Below are positions 21,510 to 31,281 of a stretch of 64,000 nt of DNA, in pieces (positions within the stretch are counted from its first letter, which is position 1; every line of letters begins with the position of its first letter). Source of the DNA: Pseudomonas fluorescens (GTDB lineage: Bacteria; Pseudomonadota; Gammaproteobacteria; Pseudomonadales; Pseudomonadaceae); assembly GCF_001307275.1 (NCBI RefSeq), contig NZ_CP012831.1, positions 682,001-746,000 of the forward strand, read 5' to 3'. Made by a program: the position numbers and the translations under genes. The notes under the pieces are model-generated. The model saw nothing but the letters and a program-made list of their open reading frames with translations. It was not told the DNA's origin and did not search any database.

Positions 21510-21574
21510 TTGCGCACAAAATATTAGCGCTATACATTCGCCTCACACCTACTTAGCGCGCAAACATTTAGCGC
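21510..21574 (+). promoter_or_regulatory. ohr promoter with tandem operator-like repeats
   Basis: TTGCGC (21510-21515), 17 bp, TACATT (21533-21538) is a plausible promoter. Two related 19-bp imperfect palindromes, both GCGC-N11-GCGC, lie at 21512-21530 (over the promoter core) and 21556-21574 (just after the start); they match at 15 of 19 positions. This arrangement suits repression by OhrR; binding is inferred. Confidence 0.55.
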
Positions 21575-21606
21575 AAATAACCCAACCCAGAAACGAGGCT
21601 CCCATC

Positions 21607-22026
21607 ATGCAAACGCTCTACACCGCAATCGCAACTTCCACCGGCGGCCGTGACGGTCGTGCGATCTCCAGTGACAACATTCTCGACGTCAAACTCGCCA
21701 CGCCCAAGGAACTCGGCGGTGCGGGCGGTGCGGCGACCAACCCCGAGCAATTGTTCGCCGCCGGCTACTCGGCCTGCTTCATCGGCGCCCTGAAATTCGT
21801 GGCCAGCCAGAGCAAACGCAAGATCCCGGACGACGCCTCGATTACCGCCCACGTCGGCATCGGCCAGATCCCCGGTGGTTTCGGTCTCGACATCGACCTG
21901 CACATCAGCCTGCCAGGGCTGGACCAGACCGACGCGCAAAGCCTGGTGGACGCGGCTCACCACGTCTGCCCGTACTCCAACGCCACCCGCGGCAACGTGG
22001 ATGTGCGCCTGCACGTGACCGTCTGA
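21607..22026 (+). CDS. ohr: Organic hydroperoxide resistance protein Ohr
   Basis: A 139-aa OsmC-family thiol peroxidase that reduces organic hydroperoxides. The catalytic pair is Cys57 (GYSACFIGAL) and Cys121 (AHHVCPYSNA). Arg18 in GGRDGRAIS is the conserved N-terminal arginine region. ATG 21607 gives the standard N-terminus; longer upstream frames run through the promoter. An esterase gene follows after 35 bases and may be co-transcribed. Confidence 0.96.
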   Translation: MQTLYTAIATSTGGRDGRAISSDNILDVKLATPKELGGAGGAATNPEQLFAAGYSACFIGALKFVASQSKRKIPDDASITAHVGIGQIPGGFGLDIDLHISLPGLDQTDAQSLVDAAHHVCPYSNATRGNVDVRLHVTV

Positions 22027-22061
22027 CCACCAACCCTGGCCCCGAACTCAAGGAGATGCAC

Positions 22062-23075
22062 ATGAACACATTCAGCAAAGCCCTGACCGGCACCCTTCTC
22101 GCCCTCAGCGTCAGCAGCGCCTTCGCCGACGGGATCGTCGAACACAACACCCAGGCGTTTCTCGACGCGCTCAATGCCGGCACCGGCAAGCCACTGGAGC
22201 AGCTGTCGCCCAAGGACGCCCGCGCCGTCCTGGTGGGCGCCCAGGCGGGGGTAAAGTTGACCTTGCCCAAGGCCGACGTCAGCGAGAAAACCATCCAGGT
22301 CGATGGCCAGCCGATCAGCCTGACCATCGTTCGCCCCGCCGGGGTCAAGGGTGAGTTGCCGGTGTTCATGTTCTTCCACGGCGGTGGCTGGGTACTGGGC
22401 GACTTCCCGACCCACGAACGACTGGTCCGGGATCTGGTGGCGGGGTCCGGTGCCGTCGCGGTGTTCGTCAACTACACGCCTTCACCCGAGGCGCATTACC
22501 CGGTGGCGATCAACCAGGCTTACGCCGCAACGAGATGGGTGGCCGAGCACGGCAAGCAGATCAACGTCGATGGCAAGCGCCTGGCCGTGGTGGGCAACAG
22601 CGTCGGCGGCAACATGGCGGCGGTCGTGGCCTTGATGGCGAAGGACAAAGGCACGCCGGCGATCCGTTTCCAGGCATTGCTGTGGCCGGTGACCGATGCC
22701 AGCTTCGAGACGGCGTCCTACAACCAGTTCGCCGAAGGGCACTTCCTCAGTAAAAACATGATGAAGTGGTTCTGGGACAACTACACCACCGATGCCGGGC
22801 AACGCGGCGAGATCTATGCCTCGCCGCTACGGGCCAGCACCGCGCAACTCAAGGGCCTGCCGCCAGCGCTGGTGCAGACCGCCGAGGCCGATGTCTTGCG
22901 CGATGAAGGCGAAGCCTATGCCCGCAAACTGGACGCGGCCGGTGTGCCCGTGACGGCCGTACGCTACAACGGCATGATCCACGACTACGGCTTGCTCAAC
23001 GTGGTCAGCCAGGTGCCAGCGGTGCGTTCGGCGATGTTGCAGGTGTCCGAAGAGCTCAAGCAGCACCTGAAGTGA
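22062..23075 (+). CDS. Exported alpha/beta-hydrolase (hormone-sensitive-lipase type esterase)
   Basis: A 337-aa family IV esterase with a signal peptide (hydrophobic core LTGTLLALSVSSAFA, cleavage about residue 23). The oxyanion motif is FFHGGGWVLGD, the nucleophile Ser is in VVGNSVGGNMA, and the Asp (EADVLRDEG) and His (MIHDYG) complete the triad. ATG 22062 is chosen over 22056 because AAGGAG needs the extra spacing. It lies 35 bases after ohr, so it is probably induced by organic peroxides along with it. A terminator follows. Confidence 0.85.
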   Translation: MNTFSKALTGTLLALSVSSAFADGIVEHNTQAFLDALNAGTGKPLEQLSPKDARAVLVGAQAGVKLTLPKADVSEKTIQVDGQPISLTIVRPAGVKGELPVFMFFHGGGWVLGDFPTHERLVRDLVAGSGAVAVFVNYTPSPEAHYPVAINQAYAATRWVAEHGKQINVDGKRLAVVGNSVGGNMAAVVALMAKDKGTPAIRFQALLWPVTDASFETASYNQFAEGHFLSKNMMKWFWDNYTTDAGQRGEIYASPLRASTAQLKGLPPALVQTAEADVLRDEGEAYARKLDAAGVPVTAVRYNGMIHDYGLLNVVSQVPAVRSAMLQVSEELKQHLK

Positions 23076-23121
23076 TGATGGAACCAGGAGAAGCCACGGG
23101 ATCTGGTATTCAGTCCTGAAA

Positions 23122-23155
23122 TAAAAAAGCCCGACTCAATGGTCGGGCTTTTTTA
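23122..23155. terminator. Bidirectional terminator between the esterase and efp
   Basis: AAAAAAGCCCGAC-tcaatg-GTCGGGCTTTTTT, with A and T tracts on both sides, serving both converging genes. Confidence 0.92.
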
Positions 23156-23170
23156 TACAGAAGGCTGCGC

Positions 23171-23740
23171 TTACTTGGCGCGACCTTTGTAGGAACCGCC
23201 TTCGCGGGTATCGATCTCGATCATGTCGCCGATTTCGATGAAGTCAGCGACCGACAGTTCGGTACCGTTCTTCAGTTTGGCAGGCTTCATGACCTTGCCG
23301 GACGTGTCACCGCGAGCGGAACCTTCGGTGTAGTCAACCTGACGCACGATGGTGGTCGGCAGTTCTACGGAAACCAGGCGCTCTTCGAAGAACACAGCTT
23401 CGCAGACGTCGGTCATGCCTTCTTCGATGAATGGCAGAACGCTTTCGATGTCTTCGGCGTTCAGCTCGTACATGGTGTAGTCAGTGGTGTCCATGAACGT
23501 GTAGGTGTCACCGCTGATGAAGGACAGGGTCGCTTCTTTGCGGTCGAGGATCACGTCGTCCAGTTTGTCGTCGGCGCTGTAGACGATCTCGGTCTTGTAA
23601 CCGGTCAGCAGGTTCTTCAGCTTGGTCTTCATGATCGCGCTGTTACGACCCGACTTGGTGAACTCAGCTTTCTGAACCAGCCAAGGATCGTTTTCGAGAC
23701 GGATCACGGTCCCGGGTTTCAGTTCTTTACCAGTTTTCAT
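23171..23740 (-). CDS. efp: Translation elongation factor P
   Basis: A 189-aa EF-P that relieves ribosomes stalled at polyproline stretches. The modification loop tip is KSGRNSA, with Arg at position 32, so this is the arginine-type EF-P that is rhamnosylated by EarP rather than the lysine type. Three OB/KOW-like domains are of normal length. The earP gene lies 48 bases upstream on the same strand. Confidence 0.97.
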   Translation of the reverse strand: MKTGKELKPGTVIRLENDPWLVQKAEFTKSGRNSAIMKTKLKNLLTGYKTEIVYSADDKLDDVILDRKEATLSFISGDTYTFMDTTDYTMYELNAEDIESVLPFIEEGMTDVCEAVFFEERLVSVELPTTIVRQVDYTEGSARGDTSGKVMKPAKLKNGTELSVADFIEIGDMIEIDTREGGSYKGRAK

Positions 23741-23788
23741 TGCGAATATCCGAATTTGGATGGGATTTACAAAAATCTAGGCCGCGTA

Positions 23789-24922
23789 TCATATCCAATT
23801 TACATAAAACTTCACCAGCGCCGCGGCAAGATCGGGTCGCGAAGCCTGTTCCAGACACCACGCCTGGGCATGTTCGGCCAGTTCCTGCTGCTGTTCGCGG
23901 CTGGTTTTCCAATGCTCGGCCATGTCCTGGCCGGCATTCCAGGCCCGCCAGAGACCATTGGTCGCTTTTTGCGCGGCCGGTGAAAGCCCCTGATTATAGA
24001 GCCTGAGAAATGCCTCGAGCTTTTCCAGGTGGACGTCTTCTTCCTGCTGGTAGATGTGCCAGAGCAGCGGCCGACCGGCCCATTGCGCGCGCACGAAGGA
24101 GTCTTCGCCACGCACGGCGTTGAAATCACAGCACCACAGCAACTGGTCGTACTGATCCTGGCGAACGAACGGCAGCACCTGCACCGTCAGTGCGCCGCGT
24201 CGATGCAGCGCACCGACCTTCAGGCCGTCGACACCGAGCCAACGCTCGACGTCGCCCAACACTCGCCCTTCGGGAACCAGCACATGAAATGCCTGGGTAT
24301 CGGCTGCCATCGCGTCAAACCAGCTCGCCAGCCCGGCGTTCTCGTAGGCGAACAGCGAGATCAGGCAGGCCTGCGGCGCCCGCTCGACGCCCAATCCTTG
24401 CAGGAAACTGCGTTGCGCTTCGGCATCCTGCTGGAATTGCCGACGGCGCTCCAGCAGACCGGCCTCACGCAGCAAGCCACCCGTTCCCTCCCGAAAGCCC
24501 GGGAAAAAGAAATATTTCTGCACGTGTTTGTATTTGACTGACGGTAAGCCATGGCAACCGATCACCCAGTCTTCGGCGCTCAAATAATCGAGGTTCATCC
24601 ACAAGGGCGTCGTCTGGCGTTCGGCCATCGCTTCCATGTAGGCACTCGGCAACTGGCAGGCAAATGCGGCGATCACCACCTCGGCGGCCTCGGTGGGCTG
24701 CCACTCTGCAGGCCAGTGGCACACTTGCACGCCCTGCTGCCATTGCTCGGGCAGGGTGATATCGATCTGCGGGCACAGCCGTTCGAAGGCACGCAGGTCG
24801 TCGACCCACAGCCGCACCGCGAATTGGTGCTCGGCCACCAATTGCCGAGCCAGGCGCCAAGTGACACCGATGTCGCCATAATTATCGACGACGGTGCAGA
24901 AAATATCCCAGCGCACAGCCAT
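23789..24922 (-). CDS. earP: EF-P arginine rhamnosyltransferase EarP
   Basis: A 377-aa GT-B inverting glycosyltransferase (formerly DUF2331) that transfers rhamnose from dTDP-rhamnose to Arg32 of EF-P. The catalytic Asp13 and Asp17 are in VVDNYGDIG, and Glu273 is in the nucleotide-binding VRGEDSFVRAQ, the same positions as in P. putida EarP. GGGAG precedes ATG 24922. It is upstream of efp, and the two are likely co-transcribed. Confidence 0.95.
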   Translation of the reverse strand: MAVRWDIFCTVVDNYGDIGVTWRLARQLVAEHQFAVRLWVDDLRAFERLCPQIDITLPEQWQQGVQVCHWPAEWQPTEAAEVVIAAFACQLPSAYMEAMAERQTTPLWMNLDYLSAEDWVIGCHGLPSVKYKHVQKYFFFPGFREGTGGLLREAGLLERRRQFQQDAEAQRSFLQGLGVERAPQACLISLFAYENAGLASWFDAMAADTQAFHVLVPEGRVLGDVERWLGVDGLKVGALHRRGALTVQVLPFVRQDQYDQLLWCCDFNAVRGEDSFVRAQWAGRPLLWHIYQQEEDVHLEKLEAFLRLYNQGLSPAAQKATNGLWRAWNAGQDMAEHWKTSREQQQELAEHAQAWCLEQASRPDLAAALVKFYVNWI

Positions 24923-25043
24923 TCCCGACTCCCTGTGACAAAGGCCTGATTGTCCCGAATAAACCGATCGCGCAGAAGAGCCGACGGCGATTAATCTTCA
25001 TGCGACAATCAGCGCCTGCCCATGACCCTGCCAGGAAGCAGCC

Positions 25044-25430
25044 ATGCCCGATCACTCGACACCCTCGCGCCTTACGGCTTTGCAATTGACCTTCAGCATT
25101 GCCCTGGGCCTGTGGCTGGGGTTCCTGGCCATCGTGTTGACGGGCTGGCTACTGTCCCGATTCCTGTTCAACGAACAACTGGCACCGGTGGCCGCCGCCG
25201 TCCATCAACTGGCGCAACCACCGGCGGTGCAACCGGCCCCCGAGCCGCCCACGCCGATGTTCGAGCAGTATCAGCAGAACCTGCAGAGGAACGAACAGCG
25301 TCAGGCGCTTGATCAGGCCCGCAGCAATCCTCGCAACCTGTCCAACCCCAAGTGCCAGTTCTGGCTGCAACAGGACCAGAATGCACCCAGTGAAAAAAGC
25401 CGTGCCAACGTGCTGCAATTTTGCGAGTGA
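25044..25430 (+). CDS. Hypothetical single-pass membrane protein
   Basis: A 128-aa protein I do not recognise by function. One membrane helix at about 15-40 (TFSIALGLWLGFLAIVLTGW) is followed by a Pro/Ala-rich linker (PPAVQPAPEPPTP) and a Gln/Asn-rich soluble tail with two cysteines (KCQFWLQQ and LQFCE at the end). The cysteines could form a periplasmic disulfide. Its stop lies one base before the Gre-like gene, so the two are an operon. Confidence 0.7.
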   Translation: MPDHSTPSRLTALQLTFSIALGLWLGFLAIVLTGWLLSRFLFNEQLAPVAAAVHQLAQPPAVQPAPEPPTPMFEQYQQNLQRNEQRQALDQARSNPRNLSNPKCQFWLQQDQNAPSEKSRANVLQFCE

Positions 25431-25431
25431 C

Positions 25432-25914
25432 ATGAACAAACAGACCGTCCACCAGTTGATTCTCGACAAGCTCGAGATTGATCTCGATATCGCCGAGCGC
25501 GCCGCGCAAACCGCCTACGAAACCGCGACCCACGAAGAAAACATCGCCGAGAACAAATACGACACCCTGGGCCTCGAGGCGTCCTACCTCGCCGCCGGAC
25601 AAGCCAGGCGCGTGGAAGAAATCCGCCAGGCGCTCACCCTTTGTCAAAACCTGACGTTGAGGCCTTACGACGAGCAGCGCGGCGTTCAGGTCGGCACATT
25701 GATCGGGCTGGAAGATGAGCACGGCCGCCAGCAATGGCTCTTCCTCGGGCCGGATGCGGCAGGCTTGAAGGTCTCGCTGGTAGGCCAGCCGATCACCGTC
25801 ATCACCCCTCGCTCACCGCTGGGCCGAGGCCTGCTGGGCAAGTTCGAAGGGGATGAAGTGGAGATCGTGGTCGCGGGCGCTCGGCAACAGTTCACTGTCA
25901 CCGAGGCGATCTAG
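25432..25914 (+). CDS. Gre-family transcription factor paralogue
   Basis: A 160-aa protein with an N-terminal coiled-coil hairpin and a C-terminal FKBP-like GreA/GreB domain (GTLIGLEDEHGRQQWLFLGP, then ITVITPRSPLGRGLLGKFEGDEV). The hairpin tip reads EENIAENKYDT where GreA/GreB have GDLSENAEY, so acidic residues remain but the order differs. It may bind the RNA polymerase secondary channel; cleavage stimulation is uncertain. It is coupled to the upstream membrane protein gene (1-base gap). A canonical GreB is at 37704-38201. Confidence 0.78.
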   Translation: MNKQTVHQLILDKLEIDLDIAERAAQTAYETATHEENIAENKYDTLGLEASYLAAGQARRVEEIRQALTLCQNLTLRPYDEQRGVQVGTLIGLEDEHGRQQWLFLGPDAAGLKVSLVGQPITVITPRSPLGRGLLGKFEGDEVEIVVAGARQQFTVTEAI

Positions 25915-25928
25915 GCAGGTAACGTTTT

Positions 25929-26912
<984 letters not shown>

Positions 26913-27013
26913 TCAAAGCAGTTGGACGCCACGGGCATCAGCGACGGTATATAACTATATGGAAGGTCACGACAATAAATCTAGAACTTTTTATAAAACG
27001 CCATCATTTAGCC

Positions 27014-27514
27014 TCAAGCCTCGCCCTGACGTCGACGCTGGACCAGCGGAACCAGGTAGACCGGTACCCGGGATAACTGCAATACCCGGGCAGCGGTCCT
27101 GCCCAAGGGGGTTTCACCGTTCGCCCCTTGGCAATGACTGCCTACGATCAGCAAATCAACGGAGAGTTTCGCAGCCTGCTCCAGGATGACCTGGGAAGGA
27201 TCGCCCTGGTACACCCTGACCGACCTGATCAGTTTCAAGTCCTGTTGCCCTTCCCCCAATTCCTCACGAAAACTGTCGAGCACCCGCTGTTCGATATTGG
27301 CCATCACCGTATTCAGACCTTGGCGATGGAATTCGTTCAGCGCCTGCTCGTCGAGATAGCTTTGCAACACCGATTCGGCGAACAGCCCCATCGGTTCCAC
27401 CGCATGCACCACATACAACTCGGCTTCAAACGTCCGTGCCAGCGCCAAGGCATGCTGCATCACATAAGGGGCATAAAGGCCCAGGTCTGTGGCGTACAGC
27501 ATCGAACGAATCAT
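27014..27514 (-). CDS. Universal stress protein (UspA family)
   Basis: A 166-aa single Usp domain. Near the C-terminus the ATP-binding pattern G-x2-G-x(9)-G(S/T) is only partly kept (VGSHCQGANGETPLGRTAARVL), so nucleotide binding is plausible but not certain. The SD overlaps the start (GGAGGTCACATG). It lies between cysB and a 5'-nucleotidase gene, all on the minus strand. Confidence 0.85.
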   Translation of the reverse strand: MIRSMLYATDLGLYAPYVMQHALALARTFEAELYVVHAVEPMGLFAESVLQSYLDEQALNEFHRQGLNTVMANIEQRVLDSFREELGEGQQDLKLIRSVRVYQGDPSQVILEQAAKLSVDLLIVGSHCQGANGETPLGRTAARVLQLSRVPVYLVPLVQRRRQGEA

Positions 27515-27610
27515 GTGACCTCCTCACGTGCCAGAATGGCGGAGATTGATTCAGCTTAGCAGCGCCTCGGGGACTGCGACGTGCGGCCTGACGTCCCGAC
27601 CCAGAGGCAG

Positions 27611-28516
27611 TCAGGGCTTTATTTCGTTACTGATGCCATGGGGCACGTGACCGGTGGCGACCACCTCCCGGGCCAGTTCGCAGTGGCCAGTCTGGTCATC
27701 GAAAAACACATCGGCGGCAAAGGCCTCCAGGAAGGCCGATTTGGTCAGGCCGCCGAGAAACAGCGACTCGTCCAAGCGGATATCCCACTCACGCAAAGTC
27801 CGGATGACCCGCTCATGGGCCGGTGCCGAACGGGCGGTCACCAGGGCCGTGCGGATGGGGCAGGCGTCCTCGGGGAACTCGCGCTGCAGCGCGTTGAGCG
27901 CCGCCAGGAAGCCCTTGAACGGCCCGCCTCGCAGCGGTTCACGGGCAGACTGCCGCTCGCTGGCCTGGAAAGCTTCCAGGCCACCGGCCTGATAGACACG
28001 CTCCGACTCATCGGAAAACAGCACGGCATCGCCGTCGAAGGCAATGCGCAGTTCTGCGCTGGCGGCGCGACTGGCCCCACCCGACAGGATGGTCGCCGCG
28101 GCAAACCCGGCGTCCAGGGCGCTGCGCACGTCTTCAGCGTGGGTGGACAAGAACAGGTCACAGCCGAATGCCTTGAGGTACGGGTAAGGACTGCGACCGC
28201 CAACGAAGGCCGCGCGCGAAATCGCCAGCCCATAATGATGGATCGAGTTGAACACCCGAAGGCCGGTGTCGGCACTGTTGCGCGACACCAGGATCACCTC
28301 GACCCGGGCACGCCCCAGGTGTTCGTTGAGGTCCAGCAGTTTCTGCACGAGGGCGAACGCGTCACCGGGTGCCAGGACTTCGTCTTCATGCTCGATCTGG
28401 TATTGCCGATAGGCCTCGACGCCACTCGACAAGTACACCTTGTGGCTTTCCCTCAGGTCGAACAACGCCCGCGACGAAATCGCCAGCACCAGTTTGTCGT
28501 CGATGTTGTTTGCCAT
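27611..28516 (-). CDS. 5'-nucleotidase (PF06189 family)
   Basis: A 301-aa cytosolic nucleotidase of the bacterial 5'-nucleotidase family that hydrolyses nucleoside monophosphates. The N-terminal LVLAISSRALFDL replaces the DxD of HAD enzymes (SRALFD keeps the second Asp), and a VFFDDQTGHCE block near the C-terminus supplies metal-binding acids, as in vertebrate cN-I-like proteins. The substrate is inferred only from family. Confidence 0.82.
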   Translation of the reverse strand: MANNIDDKLVLAISSRALFDLRESHKVYLSSGVEAYRQYQIEHEDEVLAPGDAFALVQKLLDLNEHLGRARVEVILVSRNSADTGLRVFNSIHHYGLAISRAAFVGGRSPYPYLKAFGCDLFLSTHAEDVRSALDAGFAAATILSGGASRAASAELRIAFDGDAVLFSDESERVYQAGGLEAFQASERQSAREPLRGGPFKGFLAALNALQREFPEDACPIRTALVTARSAPAHERVIRTLREWDIRLDESLFLGGLTKSAFLEAFAADVFFDDQTGHCELAREVVATGHVPHGISNEIKP

Positions 28517-28537
28517 GCCACTCCCCTTTCGCCCCGC

Positions 28538-29491
28538 TCAGCGGTTACAGCGATCCATGAACGCCAACGCCTGATACAAGGCTTCGATTTTCGGCAGCTC
28601 ACACCCTGCCGCTTTCGCCGCCGCCAATGGCCGGCCGTAGATCGCGTCCAGTTCCAGCGCTCGCTTGTGGGAATAATCGTGGTACATGCTCGGCCAGTAA
28701 TCGGGCATCTTCTCGGTCATCGTGAACAGATACTCGGCATAACCCGGCGCGATGTGATGCCCGCAGGCTTGCGCACCGCGGACCACCTCCGCCATCAGCG
28801 CCTGGATCAATTCGCGGCTATGACTGTTGGCCATCAACGGCGTGGTACTGGCGCCCAACAAAACCGAAAGACCGTTGTACGGCACATTCCACACCAGCTT
28901 CTGCCAGCGGGCCTGTTGCAAGCCAGGCATGGCCTGGGCCTCGATACCGGCGCAGCGGAACACGGTCGTCGCCTCTTCGACGATCGCCATGCGTTGCGCC
29001 TGATCGGCACAGGGACCGCTGTGATAACCGACGTTGACCGCGCCAAGTGCCTGGTGGGCGATGACGCCAGGGCCGACGCGATGCACGCAGATCAGGCACA
29101 GGCCCCCCAGCAGATGCAGCGAATCGGGCAACAACGGTCGAAGATCGTCCTCCACGTCCAGGCCGTTCTGCAGCAACAGGACTTTTGCCCCGTCAGCGGC
29201 AGCCTGGGCAATGGCCGGCGCCAGGTCGGCATTGCTGGTGGTCTTGGCGCCGACCAGCAGCCAGTCACAGGGCGGCATATCGGCTGCCGAGCGATAGGCC
29301 TGGACGGGGTCGAGGGCCAGCGTGCCATGGACCGCGCTGTCGATTCGCAAACCGGCTTCGGCCACGGCGGCAAATTCGCTGCGCAGTAGAAAGTGCACGT
29401 CAAAACCAGCGCGCGCCAGCATCACGCCATAAAACCCGCCAATCGCCCCGGTGCCGATCATTCCGATCCGCGGTTTAACCCCTGCCTGCAT
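28538..29491 (-). CDS. Ketopantoate reductase (PanE/ApbA) family protein
   Basis: A 317-aa NADP-dependent reductase-like protein. The N-terminal Rossmann loop is IGMIGTGAIGGFYGVML, and the C-terminal ApbA domain has the catalytic Lys in ARWQKLVWNVPYNG. PanE makes pantoate for coenzyme A, but pseudomonads carry several paralogues, so pathway assignment is not safe. ATG 29491 follows CCAGGAGAG. Upstream ORF extension was rejected. Confidence 0.83.
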   Translation of the reverse strand: MQAGVKPRIGMIGTGAIGGFYGVMLARAGFDVHFLLRSEFAAVAEAGLRIDSAVHGTLALDPVQAYRSAADMPPCDWLLVGAKTTSNADLAPAIAQAAADGAKVLLLQNGLDVEDDLRPLLPDSLHLLGGLCLICVHRVGPGVIAHQALGAVNVGYHSGPCADQAQRMAIVEEATTVFRCAGIEAQAMPGLQQARWQKLVWNVPYNGLSVLLGASTTPLMANSHSRELIQALMAEVVRGAQACGHHIAPGYAEYLFTMTEKMPDYWPSMYHDYSHKRALELDAIYGRPLAAAKAAGCELPKIEALYQALAFMDRCNR

Positions 29492-29759
29492 CGTTGCAAC
29501 TCTCCTGGTAAAAAACCCCTGCACACTATCGGCGCGAGCAGCATGGCATGCAATCTTCATTACATCCGCTCACGAATCTGTTGCAGAGCCATCGCCAAGG
29601 CCTTTTCCCTGGCCTATAGGGCATTAAACCGGGCCCAGCCCATTGTCGAGCCACCTCGTAACGCGATAAGGTTCGGCTCCCCGACGCGCTTAAAATTCGC
29701 TGTGCACCGCCGCGCGGGGATCGCTGGCGGCCGGCACCCGTGACCTGACGAGTAACACG

Positions 29760-30836
29760 ATGGCTGATTTACCGATCAATGACCTTAACGTCGCCTCCAA
29801 CGAGACCCTCATCACGCCTGACCAGCTCAAGCGCGATATCCCCCTGAGCGACGCTGCCCTGCGCACCGTGACCAAGGGCCGGGAAGTCATTCGCAACATC
29901 CTGGACGGCACCGACCATCGCCTGTTCGTGGTCATCGGCCCCTGCTCGATCCATGACATCAAGGCCGCCCACGAATACGCCGAGCGCCTGAAAGTGCTGG
30001 CGGCGGAAGTCTCCGACACCTTGTACCTGGTCATGCGCGTGTACTTCGAGAAACCGCGGACCACCGTCGGCTGGAAAGGCCTGATCAACGACCCGTACCT
30101 GGATGACTCCTTCAAGATCCAGGACGGCCTGCACATCGGTCGCCAGTTGCTGCTGGACCTGGCGGAAATGGGCCTGCCCACCGCCACCGAAGCCCTGGAC
30201 CCGATCTCGCCGCAGTACTTGCAGGACCTGATCAGCTGGTCGGCCATCGGCGCGCGCACCACCGAATCCCAGACCCACCGCGAAATGGCCTCCGGCCTGT
30301 CGTCGGCGGTGGGCTTCAAGAACGGCACCGACGGCGGTCTCACCGTGGCGATCAACGCCTTGCAGTCGGTTTCCAGCCCGCACCGCTTCCTGGGCATCAA
30401 CCAGGAAGGTGGCGTGTCGATCGTCACCACCAAGGGCAACGCCTACGGTCACGTGGTCCTGCGCGGTGGCAACGGCAAGCCGAACTACGACTCGGTCAGC
30501 GTCGCACTGTGTGAGCAGGCGCTGAACAAAGCCAGGATCAAGCCGAACATCATGGTCGATTGCAGCCACGCCAACTCCAACAAGGACCCGGCGCTGCAAC
30601 CGTTGGTGATGGAGAACGTGGCCAACCAGATCCTGGAAGGCAACCAGTCGATTATCGGCCTGATGGTCGAAAGTCACTTGAACTGGGGCTGCCAGGCAAT
30701 CCCGAAAGACCTCGCCGACTTGCAGTACGGCGTCTCCATCACCGATGCCTGCATCGACTGGAGCGCGACCGAGAACACCCTGCGCAGCATGCACGCCAAA
30801 CTCAAGGACGTGCTGCCGAAGCGGCAGCGTGGTTGA
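29760..30836 (+). CDS. aroF: DAHP synthase, class I (AroF/G/H type)
   Basis: A 358-aa 3-deoxy-7-phosphoheptulonate synthase of the metal-dependent class I-alpha. FVVIGPCSIHD supplies the metal Cys, YFEKPRTTVGWKG binds PEP, and MVDCSHANSNKD and NWGCQA are present. The Ser/Asn residues of the N-terminal regulatory loop cannot be assigned to Phe, Tyr or Trp control by eye. The start is preceded by ACGAGTAACACG with no strong SD. Same reaction as the class II enzyme at 15965-17314. Confidence 0.94.
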   Translation: MADLPINDLNVASNETLITPDQLKRDIPLSDAALRTVTKGREVIRNILDGTDHRLFVVIGPCSIHDIKAAHEYAERLKVLAAEVSDTLYLVMRVYFEKPRTTVGWKGLINDPYLDDSFKIQDGLHIGRQLLLDLAEMGLPTATEALDPISPQYLQDLISWSAIGARTTESQTHREMASGLSSAVGFKNGTDGGLTVAINALQSVSSPHRFLGINQEGGVSIVTTKGNAYGHVVLRGGNGKPNYDSVSVALCEQALNKARIKPNIMVDCSHANSNKDPALQPLVMENVANQILEGNQSIIGLMVESHLNWGCQAIPKDLADLQYGVSITDACIDWSATENTLRSMHAKLKDVLPKRQRG

Positions 30837-30839
30837 AAA

Positions 30840-30927
30840 GATCGCAGCCTCGTTTCACTCGACAGCTCCTACACAGCTCCTACATGTATTTAGGCTGGGG
30901 ATGTAGGAGCTGGCGAAGCCTGCGATC
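30840..30927. repeat. REP pair, class C
   Basis: GATCGCAG...AGCTCCTACA and TGTAGGAGCTGGCGAAGCCTG...GATC face each other directly after the aroF stop. This is a third REP sequence family, different from classes A and B. Confidence 0.85.
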
Positions 30928-30946
30928 TTTTGCTCTCTTTAAGGCA

Positions 30947-30982
30947 TAAAAAACGCCGGACTCTTCAGTCCGGCGTTTTTTA
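30947..30982. terminator. Bidirectional terminator for aroF and the GNAT gene
   Basis: AAAAAACGCCGGACT-cttc-AGTCCGGCGTTTTTTA, with T tracts on both strands between convergent genes. Confidence 0.95.
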
Positions 30983-30999
30983 TTGGGGAATCCGTTTTC

Positions 31000-31281
31000 T
31001 CAGAGCTTCGCCGCGTGCCGCTGGTGACGCTCCATGTAACGCTCCACGTAGGAGCAGGACGGGATCACCGTGTAGCCCATCTCTTCAGCGTACTGCAGCG
31101 CCCTTTCGGTCAGCGCCGCCGCGATGCCCCGGCCGCGCAAGGCGTTGGGCACGAAGGTGCGATAGATATCCAGGGTCTGCTTGCCCAGGTCCATATAGGT
31201 CAGATAGGCACGATGACCGTCCACATTGGTCTCGAACTGATGACCAGCCTGGTCATGGTGGATGGTAACCGCCTCGCTCAT
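31000..31281 (-). CDS. Small GNAT acetyltransferase-like protein (YjdJ type)
   Basis: A 93-aa minimal GNAT domain. The acetyl-CoA pyrophosphate loop is NALRGRGIAAALTERAL, and the C-terminal PSCSYVERYMERHQRH block with a Cys is typical of the YjdJ-like subfamily. Substrate unknown. ATG 31281 follows GAGGAG. Confidence 0.85.
   Translation of the reverse strand: MSEAVTIHHDQAGHQFETNVDGHRAYLTYMDLGKQTLDIYRTFVPNALRGRGIAAALTERALQYAEEMGYTVIPSCSYVERYMERHQRHAAKL

Noticed and set aside
27581..29389. 602-codon plus-strand open frame across the nucleotidase and PanE-like genes
   Set aside because: Antisense to two recognised enzymes; composition typical of reversed GC-rich codons.
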